This document shows positions 45,333 to 55,483 of a DNA stretch of 64,000 nt, one piece after another. The stretch is from Neurospora intermedia. Taxonomy: Eukaryota; Ascomycota; Sordariomycetes; Sordariales; Sordariaceae. The DNA is taken from contig BTPP01000003.1 of the NCBI GenBank assembly GCA_037102815.1, positions 3,906,001 through 3,970,000 of the forward strand, given 5' to 3'. Numbering within the stretch: position 1 is the stretch's first letter; the number at the start of each line of letters is the position of its first letter. Under the pieces are notes generated by a model, which was not told the origin of the DNA, made no database searches, and saw only the letters and a list, made by a program, of their open reading frames with translations. Both the position numbers and the translations under genes were made by a program.

Positions 45333-45870
45333 ATGTCTTGTTCAGTCACCGCCAAATCTCCTCCTTCGGTCAAAACAAATGAACAGCCAGCAAACAATTT
45401 GCTGAAAAGTCTGTACACTGATACAGATTTGTCTGAAGTCCTACCTAGCCATGATCATTTGCCCAACGCCAATGTGTAAGCCTTGGATAGCGTCACTAGG
45501 TAAGAACCTGAGATCGTTGGCCCGCCTCGGCCAGTGACATCTTCCCTTTCCTCTTTAAAGAAAAAGCCTTACACCATGATCCAGCCACGTCACACAGTTT
45601 CGCGCTGCAGCATCCATGGGCCGTATCCGCTACCTCTAAACAATTGAAATTTGAGGAGATGATGTGCATCCGCCCAGCCTTATACGCAGAAGAAAATGAT
45701 TTTCTACAGGGTAAGATGCCCTGCTTTGAGATAGTGACATGTTTGGCGAACAGAACTACTACGTTCAAACTTTTGGTGGTGCAACGAAGGAAGGGGCCAT
45801 TGCGCGCTTTACTCCGTCGAAAAGAGATTGCAGCTTTTTTTCACCGAATGAAGCCTGCTTCTTGATGTAA
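45333..45870 (+). CDS. Candidate small spliced gene of unknown function
   Basis: ATG at 45333 opens MSCSVTAKSPPSVKTNEQ. Exon 1 (45333-45475) joins exon 2 (from 45535) across a 59-nt intron with donor GTAAGC and acceptor GGCCAG, phase 2, continuing VDIFPFLFKEKALHHDPATS. The 3' end is uncertain. Reading straight on stops at 45865. Alternatively a donor GTATCC at about 45629 to an acceptor at about 45754 leads into YYVQTFGGATKEGAIARF and a stop at 45868-45870. Both keep frame; the second tail looks more protein-like. No domain, signal or membrane segment is recognised. The evidence is frame continuity and splice sites only. Confidence 0.35.
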
Positions 45871-46284
45871 CATAGTCCTGGGGTCAAGGCTGGGTTACTT
45901 TTTTACCCAGTCGTACAGGTATGAATGGGGTTCCGGTGTACAGACGTCTCATGGGGGTTTATTAAACTCCGTCAACCAACCGTAAAGACTCAAACTTGGT
46001 ATTATACATCGTGTTGACCGTACATAGAGGTAGGTTATATTTGTAGCGTCCAACTTGAGAAAGTGAAAGTTCAAGATGAGGCTATCCACAAGTACCAGCC
46101 ATCCTGATGGATTTTGGTACCTCATATTCTCTGCCGTGAAGACATGAAACAACGAAATCAAATGTGGTAAGTATGTGGTTGACTACAGATAAAAGGAAAA
46201 TATCTCAGTACAACAACTTGGTGAAAAGCGATGTCAACCTACTTTTTCCCCTGAGCCTCCCTCACCCTAAACCCGGCACTCCAC
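45871..46284. other. Convergent 3' intergenic region
   Basis: About 410 bases between the candidate small gene and the 3' end of the membrane protein gene. Nothing further is seen. Confidence 0.4.
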
Positions 46285-48606
46285 CTAGAACTCCCTATAC
46301 TCAGGAGGCGGCTCATGATCTCCCTCCACCTCAAGCCCAAATCCACTCCCATGTCCATCAGGAACAGCAACCGAGTTTCCTTCAGGTTCAGTCGGGTGGG
46401 ATCGCCGTTGCCGCTGGTCTCCATTGAGAAAAGAAGAACTCCCTGCTGCACCCGACCCAACACCCGCGTATTGCAAAGCCTCTTCTTTTGTCGCACCTTT
46501 AGGCTTTCCGCCTTTAGAGTCAATATCTCCACTTCCAACTGCATGCGCACCACATGGATTTCCGTCTTGATTGATGGGAGGAAGTTTCGACCTAGTGGAT
46601 GAAATGGGCGGCAGGGTCGACAATCCGGCGGCTGCGGCGGCCGAGCTGACGCGGGGTGGAATATGGACTGAGAGGGGCAAACCGGGCGTGAAGTCTGAAT
46701 TTATACCGTTGCTGTGCCCACGCGTGCCAACATTGTGGAAGCCGAATGATTGCTGGAGCTGTCGAAGATACTGAGCTTGTTGAGCGGCATCTCCGCCATT
46801 TTTGGCTCCAGCGACGGCCACTTGATCCAAGGCTGTCGGTTTTCCGTTTTGTCCGAACGTGTCGAGTTCTTGTGGAGGGAATTGGAATAACTGTTCGTCT
46901 GAGCCGTGGTGGCCGTCCCATATACCAGGGTAATTGTCGTTGTCAGCTAGTTGCGCGGCTCTTCTTAATCTCGCAATCTTCCGCTTTCGCCGCCGTAGCC
47001 AGAACCAGATGATGGCTGCGAGAGCCGTGCTAGTTGCGATGCTAATACCAAGGGCAATACCAATGTAACTACCGATAGAAAGGGCTTTCGGGTTGTCGAC
47101 GGGGTAGTGGCGAGAAAAAATTACGTTGTTGACGGCGGACGTAGGTAGTGAATCGATGTCATTAGGGTCATCATTACCACCATCACCATCGCTACCAGTA
47201 ACGCTGACGTTCGTGGCTCTCGAAGTATATGCAGCCGCGACATGGGTTATGGGTGGAATGCTGGCTGTGCTACCGAGAGGACTCCAGCAAGGTGTTTGGC
47301 CACCGATGGCGGACGTGAAGAAAAAGTATCCGCTGTTCATCTTGTTAGAAATTGGAAGAAGAATGCAGGTGAACAAGGGATACCTACGCTGGGCAGCAAC
47401 CACCCGAAACAGAATAGTAGTCATCCGGGCAGTTTTTCAGTTTCGCCGAATAACCACGAGCAGGTTGGGGATAGTTGTCGCCACGCTTGTGTTCGATCTC
47501 AATTTCGGGCTCTACCTCTACGTTGACGGTGGCAGAAAATGAGTTCGTTGCAGAATCTGCAGCGACTGGCCATGGGCAGCACTGAGGCCGGTCGTCGTTA
47601 CAGCCTTGGAAGCCGGCATAGTACATGGTGTAACCCTCGTTCGCGCCCACAAGAGTGAAATCCGTCGATGTACACTCGCCGGAAAGAAGAGAACCCGATC
47701 CTGTATAAATCGGGTCATTGACTCGAGTGAGAAGGGCGTGATTCTCACTACTGTCTGCATATACAACGTCAGGCTTGCTATTTCCACGCGATATCAGTAA
47801 CTTCTCCGATCAAGTTGATTAGTTCAGGAGGTCACTTGAACTTACGTGAAGCTTACGTCAACGGTCCGTCTAATAATTTGGTTAGCAGAAAGAAAGAACC
47901 CTCGGCATAACGAAAAATTCATGAAGAAAAACAAAGAAAGGTGTAATAAAGGGGTGAACAGGGAAAGAAGACACCCAGGAGAACAGGAAGATTGGAAGGA
48001 TAGCTTACGGCTGTGACATCTCGGCCATCACGGACGGAGGAGGAGTATCTCCACACCAGTTTTGATACCAATTCAGTTGCCAATCTGGACGAGTGATGTT
48101 AACTCACATTTCGCGACTAAAGTGTTGTAAAAATACTCACTGTCGCCGCCATATCCATCATTCCAACAATTGGGATCGTCATCCTCAGCTTGGGACATGC
48201 ACTTGAAAAACTTTTTTGCCTGTTCGCAGAAGCAACCCCAACCCGCCGTCATTCCCCAGGTGTTGACGCCGTTGTTGTTTTGACAAGTTTGATCCCCGTG
48301 CATGTAGGGGCCGGCGCAAGAATAGAATTGATTAGCCTAGACGGAGTTAGAAGGCTGTCTCACGCATAGAAGAAGACATTCACATACATGACACGGCCTA
48401 GATTTCGCGCCCCAGCCTCGTCCTGGCCAACGATCAGGGGGGAACTTTTCTGGCCAAAAGTCTGCTGGCCAGAAATCTGTCTGGCGAGGCTTCAAAGCGG
48501 CTTCATGGTGGTTGCCCGGCAAGGCTGACGTTGCCGTTGCCGTTGACAATGCTGGCGGTATAGGTGAAGCTGCGGGCAGCAACGTGATGGCAGATGTAGC
48601 TAACAT
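46285..48606 (-). CDS. Single-pass membrane protein with Cys-rich ectodomain
   Basis: Six exons on the minus strand: 48606-48388, 48336-48141, 48084-48009, 47869-47846 (24 nt), 47777-47388 and 47332-46285; every join keeps frame, giving 650 aa. The N-terminus (MLATSAITLLPAASP) may be a signal peptide. The ectodomain (about 74-380) is rich in Cys, Trp and Tyr (CQNNNG, WGMTAGWGCFCEQAKKFFKC, WYQNWCGDTPP, DRPQCCPWP, VSGGCCPAGY). One helix follows, IGIALGISIATSTALAAIIW (about 391-410), then a RRRKRK stop-transfer and a 240-residue disordered cytoplasmic tail ending PPPEYREF. This layout resembles fungal surface sensors or adhesin-like proteins, but no ligand-binding family is recognised. An upstream 5' UTR intron (acceptor CATCTAG about 48623) is likely, and could extend the N-terminus. 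Confidence 0.8.
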
Positions 48607-49934
48607 GGCATGAGCGTTAAGACCTAGATGGGAAGAAAGGACATTGATATCAGAATGGAGATGTCTGGCGTCGTCAAGCTTTTGTAGCATTACCGACTTG
48701 CGAGTTTCTCAACCTCGTGAAGAAAGCACATTGTTCAGTTTCGGTTTGGAGCATCCGAACTACTCGAAACTCAAGTGGTGTGGCTGAGGAAATCTAGACA
48801 TCGAATGTCAAGCACATCAAACCTGACACTCAAAAGGCAATGCATTACTGTCGCGGAGCTGGCACGTCGCAGTAGACGCGAGGTTGCTGCAGAGGTAAAC
48901 ATCTTGCACCCTTTACTTTGTCGTGATACAAGGAGGTCTCGATATCCATTTCAAGCATGGGATAGAAGCCGAGTTGTTCTAAGGCATGGTTGGTGTAGAC
49001 TGGAGGCGCACTGAAGACACATGCATCTGTTAGCCATACTTTGAGCCTTTGTATCTGTGAAGAGAACGAGTGGCTCTTTATCAGGGCCCTGGCCTGGACA
49101 GATCTTGGCTTAATGTGACCGGCAAAAGAGGTCAAATTCACAAGTTGAACTTGAGAGTCGACGTCTGACATTTGATGGGCTGTGTTGACTGGAGAGTCTT
49201 GATTGCATGGTGCGTGGACTTGCTGTCCAGATGACGTTCAGCACCGCAGTGCTTCTGCAATCCAATCTTCCGATCGTCATAGCCCTATCGCAAAGTGTAA
49301 ACGGCTAGATATGGGCAGTCTCTTGCAGAAATAGCCTGCTCCAGATGAGAAGCCGAGAAATTCAAGATTGTCATCATGAGGCCATGATTCCAGGTGAGGT
49401 GCCTTGGGGTTCGGGTTCGGGTCCGGGTTCGAGAAGATACTCGTTACGCACACCAGGAACGTGTTTCGCGAGATGGTGTTTGTAAACATGAAGTCATGTA
49501 GAGAGAGACGAGAGGGTTCAGCAGCGGGCGGGAGACCTTGTGGTCTCCTGATAAGATACCTAGAGGTACCCGCACCTGCGCTGTGCACCCAATATGCAGT
49601 TGCGGGCCGTACCTACCTGTAGAGCACTTGACGCCGAGCAGGGACTGAACCGTTCATCTCCATGTCAGTTGCTCATTCCCCTTCACAAACAGCCAGGAGA
49701 AGAAAAGGGTAGTCTCCAGGAACCTTCACCGGCAAGCAATCAATTGCACCCTCTTCTTACCAGGACATCAGCCTCCAATGGCGGAAATCGTCATGTCAGC
49801 CCGATACCCTTCGAACATGCGCTCATGGATTGACAAGCTTGGGTATGTCCAGAAAGAAACCATGATACAGAAGGATAGTCTGACTACCTACTAATAATTC
49901 GCCCATACCCATCCATACCCATCCCCATTATACT
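48607..49934. other. Intergenic
   Basis: 1.3 kb holding the promoter and leader of the membrane protein gene and the 3' UTR of the GH43 gene. A 108-codon minus frame (49171-48845) starts with ATG but has no supporting motif and is not called. Confidence 0.4.
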
Positions 49935-50948
49935 TTACTTCCCAGCCGGCTGCTTTTCCCCACAAATCCTCCCCTCCGCATCAAAGAAGATCTCCTTAAC
50001 CTTCACGCTTCTCAAATGATCCACTCCCTTGCTCAGTTCACAATCATGATGGAACAACCACCACCTATCACTCTTCTCCGGGAACTCCACAATCGAGTGA
50101 TGCGTCGTCCACCCCAGCACCGGCTCTAGAATCCTTCCACCATAGGTAAACGGTCCATAAGGCGAGTCGCCCACGGCGTAGCACAGGAAATGCGTGTCGC
50201 CCGTCGAGTAAGAAAAGTAGTACTTGCCGTTCCTCTTATGCATCCACGCGGCCTCAAAGAAGCGACGCTCATGATCGTCCGCGTCCAGCGGCTCGCCCGT
50301 TTCGGGAGCCAGGATGGTCACCTCGCGCACACCCTTCTCCTCGCCATCCGCAAACTCCAGCATGTCCTGCGTCAACCTGCCGACACGAGCTCCCAAGGAC
50401 TTGACGCCCTTGCCCGTGGGTTCCTTGGGCCCTTGCCACTCGGCGTCAAACACGTTGTTTCCCTTTTGGTAGCACTGCAGCTGTCCACCCCACAGTCCAC
50501 CAAAATACAAGTACGCCTCGCCATCATCATCCACAAACGTGGCGGGATCGATCGAGTAAGATCCCTTGATGGGCTCCGGCTGGGGAGTGAATGGGCCCTC
50601 GGGCTTGTCACCAACGGCGACGCCGATGCGGAAGATGCCCTGCTTGTCACGAGCAGGGAAGTAGAGGTAGTATTTGCCGTTCTTGCAGGCGGCGTCGGGA
50701 GCCCAGAGCTGCTTGGATACCCAGGGAACGTCTTCGGTCTTGAGAACGACGCCGTGGTCGGTTACGGGACCCTGGGGGTCCAAGGAGGGGGTGGAGAAGA
50801 CGTGGTAGTCAGCCATGTCGTATTGGTCGCCATTGTCGTTGAACTGGATGTCGGTCTCGCGGTCGTGCGAGGGGTAGATGTACACGCGCCCGTTAAAAAC
50901 GTGAGCGGAGGGGTCCGCGGTGTACATGTGTGTAATTAGGGGCGCCAT
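49935..50948 (-). CDS. Glycoside hydrolase family 43 enzyme (xylosidase/arabinofuranosidase-like)
   Basis: One exon on the minus strand, 337 aa, starting MAPLITHMYTADPSAHVFNG. The five-bladed propeller residues of GH43 are present: catalytic base Asp12 (ADPSAH), pKa-modulating Asp134 (YSIDPATFVDDDG) and general acid Glu232 (RFFEAAWMHKRNGKYYFSYS). WVSKQLWAPDA and YFPARDKQGIFRIGVA are also typical. Length is close to single-domain members. There is no signal peptide, and the in-frame upstream extension to 51065 is not signal-like, so an intracellular enzyme acting on imported oligosaccharides such as xylobiose is inferred. Exact substrate is not decidable from sequence. It lies tandem with, and downstream of, the lipase gene, 960 bases away. 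Confidence 0.92.
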   Translation of the reverse strand: MAPLITHMYTADPSAHVFNGRVYIYPSHDRETDIQFNDNGDQYDMADYHVFSTPSLDPQGPVTDHGVVLKTEDVPWVSKQLWAPDAACKNGKYYLYFPARDKQGIFRIGVAVGDKPEGPFTPQPEPIKGSYSIDPATFVDDDGEAYLYFGGLWGGQLQCYQKGNNVFDAEWQGPKEPTGKGVKSLGARVGRLTQDMLEFADGEEKGVREVTILAPETGEPLDADDHERRFFEAAWMHKRNGKYYFSYSTGDTHFLCYAVGDSPYGPFTYGGRILEPVLGWTTHHSIVEFPEKSDRWWLFHHDCELSKGVDHLRSVKVKEIFFDAEGRICGEKQPAGK

Positions 50949-51910
50949 GATTTTCTTTTGTTCGTTTGTTTGTTTTGGTTGTGATCTTCGCCCGTGTAAG
51001 AGGGTGGAGTAAATAAACGGTTTTGGTGGGGAAGGGTATGGGGGAAAAGTTGGGGTAACTTCCACTTCTGTGTGGGGTAAGGAAATGCGGGGAGAGAACC
51101 GCTGGGGTAAAAGTTTGGATGAGATGAATGATGATGCAAAGGCTGGCTGGAGGAGAGAGAAAGAACCACAGGATCAGTCTGCAGGAACAAGATCCGTTAA
51201 ATATTATGACCTGTCCCAGGGATTCGGGTAGTCTTCTCCATCACCACCACCATCATCAGGTTAAATCGAACGGGACATGAAGCCGAATGATAACACATGT
51301 GCGGATGCAGGTTCCATGTTGGAGGGTTACTTTTTCCCTATTTATCCCCATTTAACCGTGACGCCAGTAACCCGGAGAAGAGCCGGTGTGCCGTGCTAGG
51401 CACGCCGTGGAAGCCCCCTCATTCGCGAACTGGCCGCTTCAAGGCGAAATCCCACATGGTTCATCCTCAATCCTCCCCATCGTGGTCTGAGTGGTCTGTT
51501 CAGGTAGGAAAAACTGAAAGAAGCCAGAATTTCCTGGATGAGTTGTGGGTCATCTTGAAGGGAAGAGTAGTCGAGAATGATTCGAGAGCGGGAGCTCAGC
51601 TGGGATGGAGGGGTCTCCATCTCTGGATTTTTTGTATGTCCGGAATTAACAAAACCCTATTGAAGCAGCAAAACCCATATTCCGTTCAACGCCCTCAAAC
51701 ACATTGCGATATTATAGTCCTCCTCTGTTTGGGTGTCGTTTGTTCAGGTTATACTAGACCAGGTAAGCAATCGATATGTTTCGTGTCATTCAACAGTCGT
51801 TATATACGCAAACAAACATGTGTCCCAAAAATTATCAACTCATATGTATGCCCCCCTCTCGATCCATCTCATCCCCCTCAAACCCCCTCCTTTCCAAAGA
51901 AAAAAGAGAT
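50949..51910. other. Intergenic (GH43 promoter)
   Basis: Contains the upstream region of the GH43 gene. A 226-codon plus-strand frame (51297-51977) runs into the 3' end of the lipase gene; it has no motif and is not called. Confidence 0.4.
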
Positions 51911-54900
51911 TTATGCAGCATCCATAACCCCTGCCCTCAGTTTATTCAACGCATCCTCATACTTCCCGGGACTATGATCCGTCAACATGCTCGTCCCAAA
52001 CCTGACCTCCCTAAACCTGTGCTCCACATCCCTGATATACTTGAGTACAATTCTCTGCGCTGGCCTCCCCAAATGCCCTTCCTGTCCATCCAACAAGAAC
52101 GCATCCCTTCTTAGGACTCTAGTACTCTCCACCACAAACACCTCCCCCGGGGGAAGAAGCTTATGGCTCATCATACTTGCCCTCAATACTTTCAGAGCGG
52201 CGTAAGCCCATTGGTCGTCATCCGAGAACTCAGGTCCTCTATCGCCACCGCTCCCTGGAGGAGAGGAAGAAGATGGCGATGATGGATCGCCTGCGCCGCC
52301 ATGACCTGCGGCACCAGGATCATACTGCGACGACTGATTCCCTCCATACCACTTATCCGCGATCCCCGTCTGAAAAGCCTCCCAAATCCGCTGACGCACC
52401 TCTACCTTGGCCTCGTTGTTATCCGTCTTAAACGCCAGCGCGACCGCCTGGAAATCATGCAGCACTCCTAATGACAGATACGGAACCATGTCGTTTCCAT
52501 TGACGATGCTTGTAATCAATCCTCGTGTGGCCTTGCACAGCGATGCAGACATGGTACTGGGCGGACCGTACGCGTACACGTGAACCGGTCTACCGGAGGG
52601 TAAGCAGACGTGTCGAGGCGGCTGGGCAGTTGCCAACCCGTTGACAAAAAAGTCGCCCAAGGCGTGCGTGTGCGGATCAGCTGACGTGACGAAAGAGGTG
52701 GAATTGCAACCTGGGGCGGGTTCAGAAAGCATGACGCCCAATAGGGCCGTGACGCCGCCGCCGAGGGAGTGGCCAGTGAGCACGAGGCCATAGTCAGGGA
52801 ATTCTTCCAAGGCTTGTTTCAGGGTGTACAGGACGCGGCCGTCGCCGCCATACAGCAAGCGCTTAGCGCTCGCGTGAATGCCCTTGTGTACTTTGTAAGC
52901 CTTGCCACGCCAGATGAGGTCGTCGTAGTCACATGTCATGTCGGCCAGGACGTCCTCGAAGCCGAGCGTGCCGCGACATGCGAGCACTACCGCTTTGGAG
53001 TCGTGATCGAGCGAGATGTAGTGCACCAGGGGCACCCCCGTGTTGGTTGAGCCCGTGCCATCCGACCCGCCTTGCGGGTCGACGAAGGAGGAGAGAAGGA
53101 TGCTGCCGGCATCGGATTCGGTGTGGTGTGCAAAGGAGCGTAATTCATGGTGGGTCTCGGTGTCTAAGGCGCGCAGAATCGGCATTTCTTTGGCGATGCC
53201 GAGCATTTTGAGGAAGTTGGAGCCATAGGAGGCGGAGGCAAAACGCATGAAGCGCGTAATGTTTCGCAGAAGATGGTGTTTGGGGAACATGCCGTCTACC
53301 ATGCCAGCTTGGCGCAGTCCTCGCAGCGCTTCCGTGTTGCTGAATGCGCTTTTTTGAGGATCTCTGTAGGGAATGAGAGACGATGTCGATTCGTGTGGCA
53401 GGGTATAGATGCTTGGTGTGTATCTTGACTTTACCCGTCTTAAGGTTTGGTATGATGGGAGACCGTACGAGTGGGAGAGGGCAGGGTCGGATGATCGAGG
53501 GTTAGCCACAGAGCCGGCGTCTTCGTTGTCAGTCTCGATTGCACATGGCGAAGGAGGCCTGGAGTGTCGAAAATCGTCGGCGGCAGAGATAGAATATGAT
53601 TCGGTTTGTGAATATACTGAGTCGCGGCGCCTCTCGTGAACAGAGATATAACTCGCACGCGATGGAGGCCGCATGTATTGAGGCCTCTCTCCGTTTTTCC
53701 TCCCGAGGCTACTTGAGCTGCTCTTCGGAGAGACACCAGGTTCCTCTATCCTAGGAATCGAAGCGGAAGACTGGCGGGTAGCTGGGCGTGAAGAAGAAGG
53801 ACGATGAGGAGCCAAAACCCGAACAGGGCTAGGTAAAGCAGACTTGTACTTTGGTGAAGTCTCAGGCTTGGTTAACCTTGTACTTCCCGAGCTTTGACTT
53901 TCTTTCTTCTTACGCGATGGGGTATCCGACACGAAAACATCTCTACTAAAGAACTTTCGAAACCCGCTCTTTTTCTCGATTGGTTTCCTTTTTGACTCGG
54001 CATCCTCTCTGCTTCTGGACGAGAAGGAACGATTGCCAGATGCTCGCGATATGGTCGTTTCCTGACGCTTGGTCGACGAGGAGGCTGTGGGTGGTATTCG
54101 AGGTCGCTTCTGGTTCGCTGCGTTCTCACTCCGCTTTTTTGGTATTTGAAGTGACGGGATGCGACTCTTGGAAGAGCTGGAGGCAGCTGACGCAGAAGAA
54201 CCAGGACGAGGAGTGGCAGAATCTGGCAGATGCTCTAGCGACCTGGTCGGTACCGGAGGGAGGGCGTCGACTGTCGGCAATGAGCGTTCCGACATAGTCA
54301 CGGTATCGTCGTCCAACTGCTCGACGTATCCGGTTACTTGGCTGATATCCCCATCCTCCTTGGTGATGGAATACCTTCTCTCCTGGTTGCGATTCAGCCG
54401 GTATACAACACGGCAGGCATGGGGGGTGTGGTCCGCTGCAGTCTGTGTCTGTGAGGAGACTTGACGGGGGTTCCTGCTCTCCTCAATGAGTTCAACTCCA
54501 GGTGGCGGGGAGACCGGTATGTCGTGTATCGGTCCTTGAATATCGACGGTGATTGTTTTTGTGGTGTTTATCTTGGTGGTGATGGAAACCTTGGCATTGT
54601 CGCCGAGAGACCGTATTATCTGGTTCCTGATCCTTTCTTCTGCGTCCTCCTCGCTGTCGTGTGCATCGCTGCCGCTGGTGGGGGTCAGATCCTCCGTGAA
54701 CTCACCGTCATGCACACCATAAACGCTTTCCTCGTGGACGTCGACCCGCATACCGTCACTGAGAACTATGACATCCCAGATGACCTCTTCGATCTGATGC
54801 GCCCGTGTTTCCTCCTCAAGCGATCGCCGGCACCATCTCTGCAGATACGCCATACCGCAAAGGCCAAGCATCAAATCCATAACTCCCACTTGTTCGCCTT

Positions 54901-55483
54901 GTGCGCCAGTAGCTGGGTTCTGGAACTCCCTTCGTATAAGCGTGATGATGCTGGCCATGGCACGAGAAGAGTCAGTCGAGCCGAAGAACTGGTCCAAGGT
55001 GGAAAGAAGAAGCTGTGAGGTCTCGGACAACATGGCGATTGTTGTTCCAGTCACATGGAAGCCTGTGGTTGTCCAAAAGAGAATCTGACTCATGGTCCGA
55101 TGTAGGTTTTCCAGACTTTTCTCCAACATATTCTCAGCCTCCTTTCTCCCATGTTCCGAAGAAGAACGAGCGATTGCGTCTCTGCCAGCCCTGCCGAGGA
55201 TTCCTTCGAGGACAAAGCGACCCATTTCCAAGCTGGACAAGGTTGTCATCTTGGCAGCGTCGAAGCCATAGCCGGTCAAGAGAGTGCCCACCCGGAGGGC
55301 AAGACCAGTCGATCTGGTTGCGAAGCTGACGGCTCGGGCCACCGGGGAAGGCAGAAGAGTCCTTCCGGGATTCGAAGGGGCAAGTTCCTGGAGCTGGGAC
55401 GTGATGGAGTCGTCCGGGACGACAGCCAACCGCGCTCCCTCATAATCTTCGATATCTTCAACATCAAGCGCCGAGAATTCCAT
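51911..55483 (-). CDS. Class-3 lipase, sn1-specific diacylglycerol lipase type
   Basis: One uninterrupted exon, 1190 aa from MEFSALDVEDIEDYEG (minus strand). Residues about 60-260 are helical; 400-750 are Ser/Arg/Pro-rich and basic. The lipase_3 domain occupies about 800-1190: the strand VVLACRGTLGFEDVLADM with the oxyanion region, nucleophile Ser906 in VLTGHSLGGGVTALLG, Asp998 in VNGNDMVPYLSLGVL and a C-terminal His1170 in SMLTDHSPGKYEDAL, which matches the DH...Y ending of this family. It should hydrolyse acylglycerols, probably at membranes; no clear transmembrane helix or signal peptide is seen. Length and architecture fit fungal DAG-lipase-like proteins. An in-frame Met upstream at 55588 exists but the region before MEFSALD is basic and less conserved-looking. 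Confidence 0.9.
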   Translation of the reverse strand: MEFSALDVEDIEDYEGARLAVVPDDSITSQLQELAPSNPGRTLLPSPVARAVSFATRSTGLALRVGTLLTGYGFDAAKMTTLSSLEMGRFVLEGILGRAGRDAIARSSSEHGRKEAENMLEKSLENLHRTMSQILFWTTTGFHVTGTTIAMLSETSQLLLSTLDQFFGSTDSSRAMASIITLIRREFQNPATGAQGEQVGVMDLMLGLCGMAYLQRWCRRSLEEETRAHQIEEVIWDVIVLSDGMRVDVHEESVYGVHDGEFTEDLTPTSGSDAHDSEEDAEERIRNQIIRSLGDNAKVSITTKINTTKTITVDIQGPIHDIPVSPPPGVELIEESRNPRQVSSQTQTAADHTPHACRVVYRLNRNQERRYSITKEDGDISQVTGYVEQLDDDTVTMSERSLPTVDALPPVPTRSLEHLPDSATPRPGSSASAASSSSKSRIPSLQIPKKRSENAANQKRPRIPPTASSSTKRQETTISRASGNRSFSSRSREDAESKRKPIEKKSGFRKFFSRDVFVSDTPSRKKKESQSSGSTRLTKPETSPKYKSALPSPVRVLAPHRPSSSRPATRQSSASIPRIEEPGVSPKSSSSSLGRKNGERPQYMRPPSRASYISVHERRRDSVYSQTESYSISAADDFRHSRPPSPCAIETDNEDAGSVANPRSSDPALSHSYGLPSYQTLRRVKSRYTPSIYTLPHESTSSLIPYRDPQKSAFSNTEALRGLRQAGMVDGMFPKHHLLRNITRFMRFASASYGSNFLKMLGIAKEMPILRALDTETHHELRSFAHHTESDAGSILLSSFVDPQGGSDGTGSTNTGVPLVHYISLDHDSKAVVLACRGTLGFEDVLADMTCDYDDLIWRGKAYKVHKGIHASAKRLLYGGDGRVLYTLKQALEEFPDYGLVLTGHSLGGGVTALLGVMLSEPAPGCNSTSFVTSADPHTHALGDFFVNGLATAQPPRHVCLPSGRPVHVYAYGPPSTMSASLCKATRGLITSIVNGNDMVPYLSLGVLHDFQAVALAFKTDNNEAKVEVRQRIWEAFQTGIADKWYGGNQSSQYDPGAAGHGGAGDPSSPSSSSPPGSGGDRGPEFSDDDQWAYAALKVLRASMMSHKLLPPGEVFVVESTRVLRRDAFLLDGQEGHLGRPAQRIVLKYIRDVEHRFREVRFGTSMLTDHSPGKYEDALNKLRAGVMDAA

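Noticed and set aside
48845-49171. 108-codon minus-strand ATG frame
   Set aside because: Reads plausibly as protein but carries no motif; about this many frames of this length are expected by chance in the intergenic DNA here.
50190-50939. 249-codon plus-strand ORF
   Set aside because: Antisense shadow of the GH43 coding sequence.
51297-51977. 226-codon plus-strand ORF between the GH43 and lipase genes
   Set aside because: It has no recognisable domain, overlaps the 3' end of the lipase coding region and lies in the GH43 upstream region; a long chance frame is the simpler reading.
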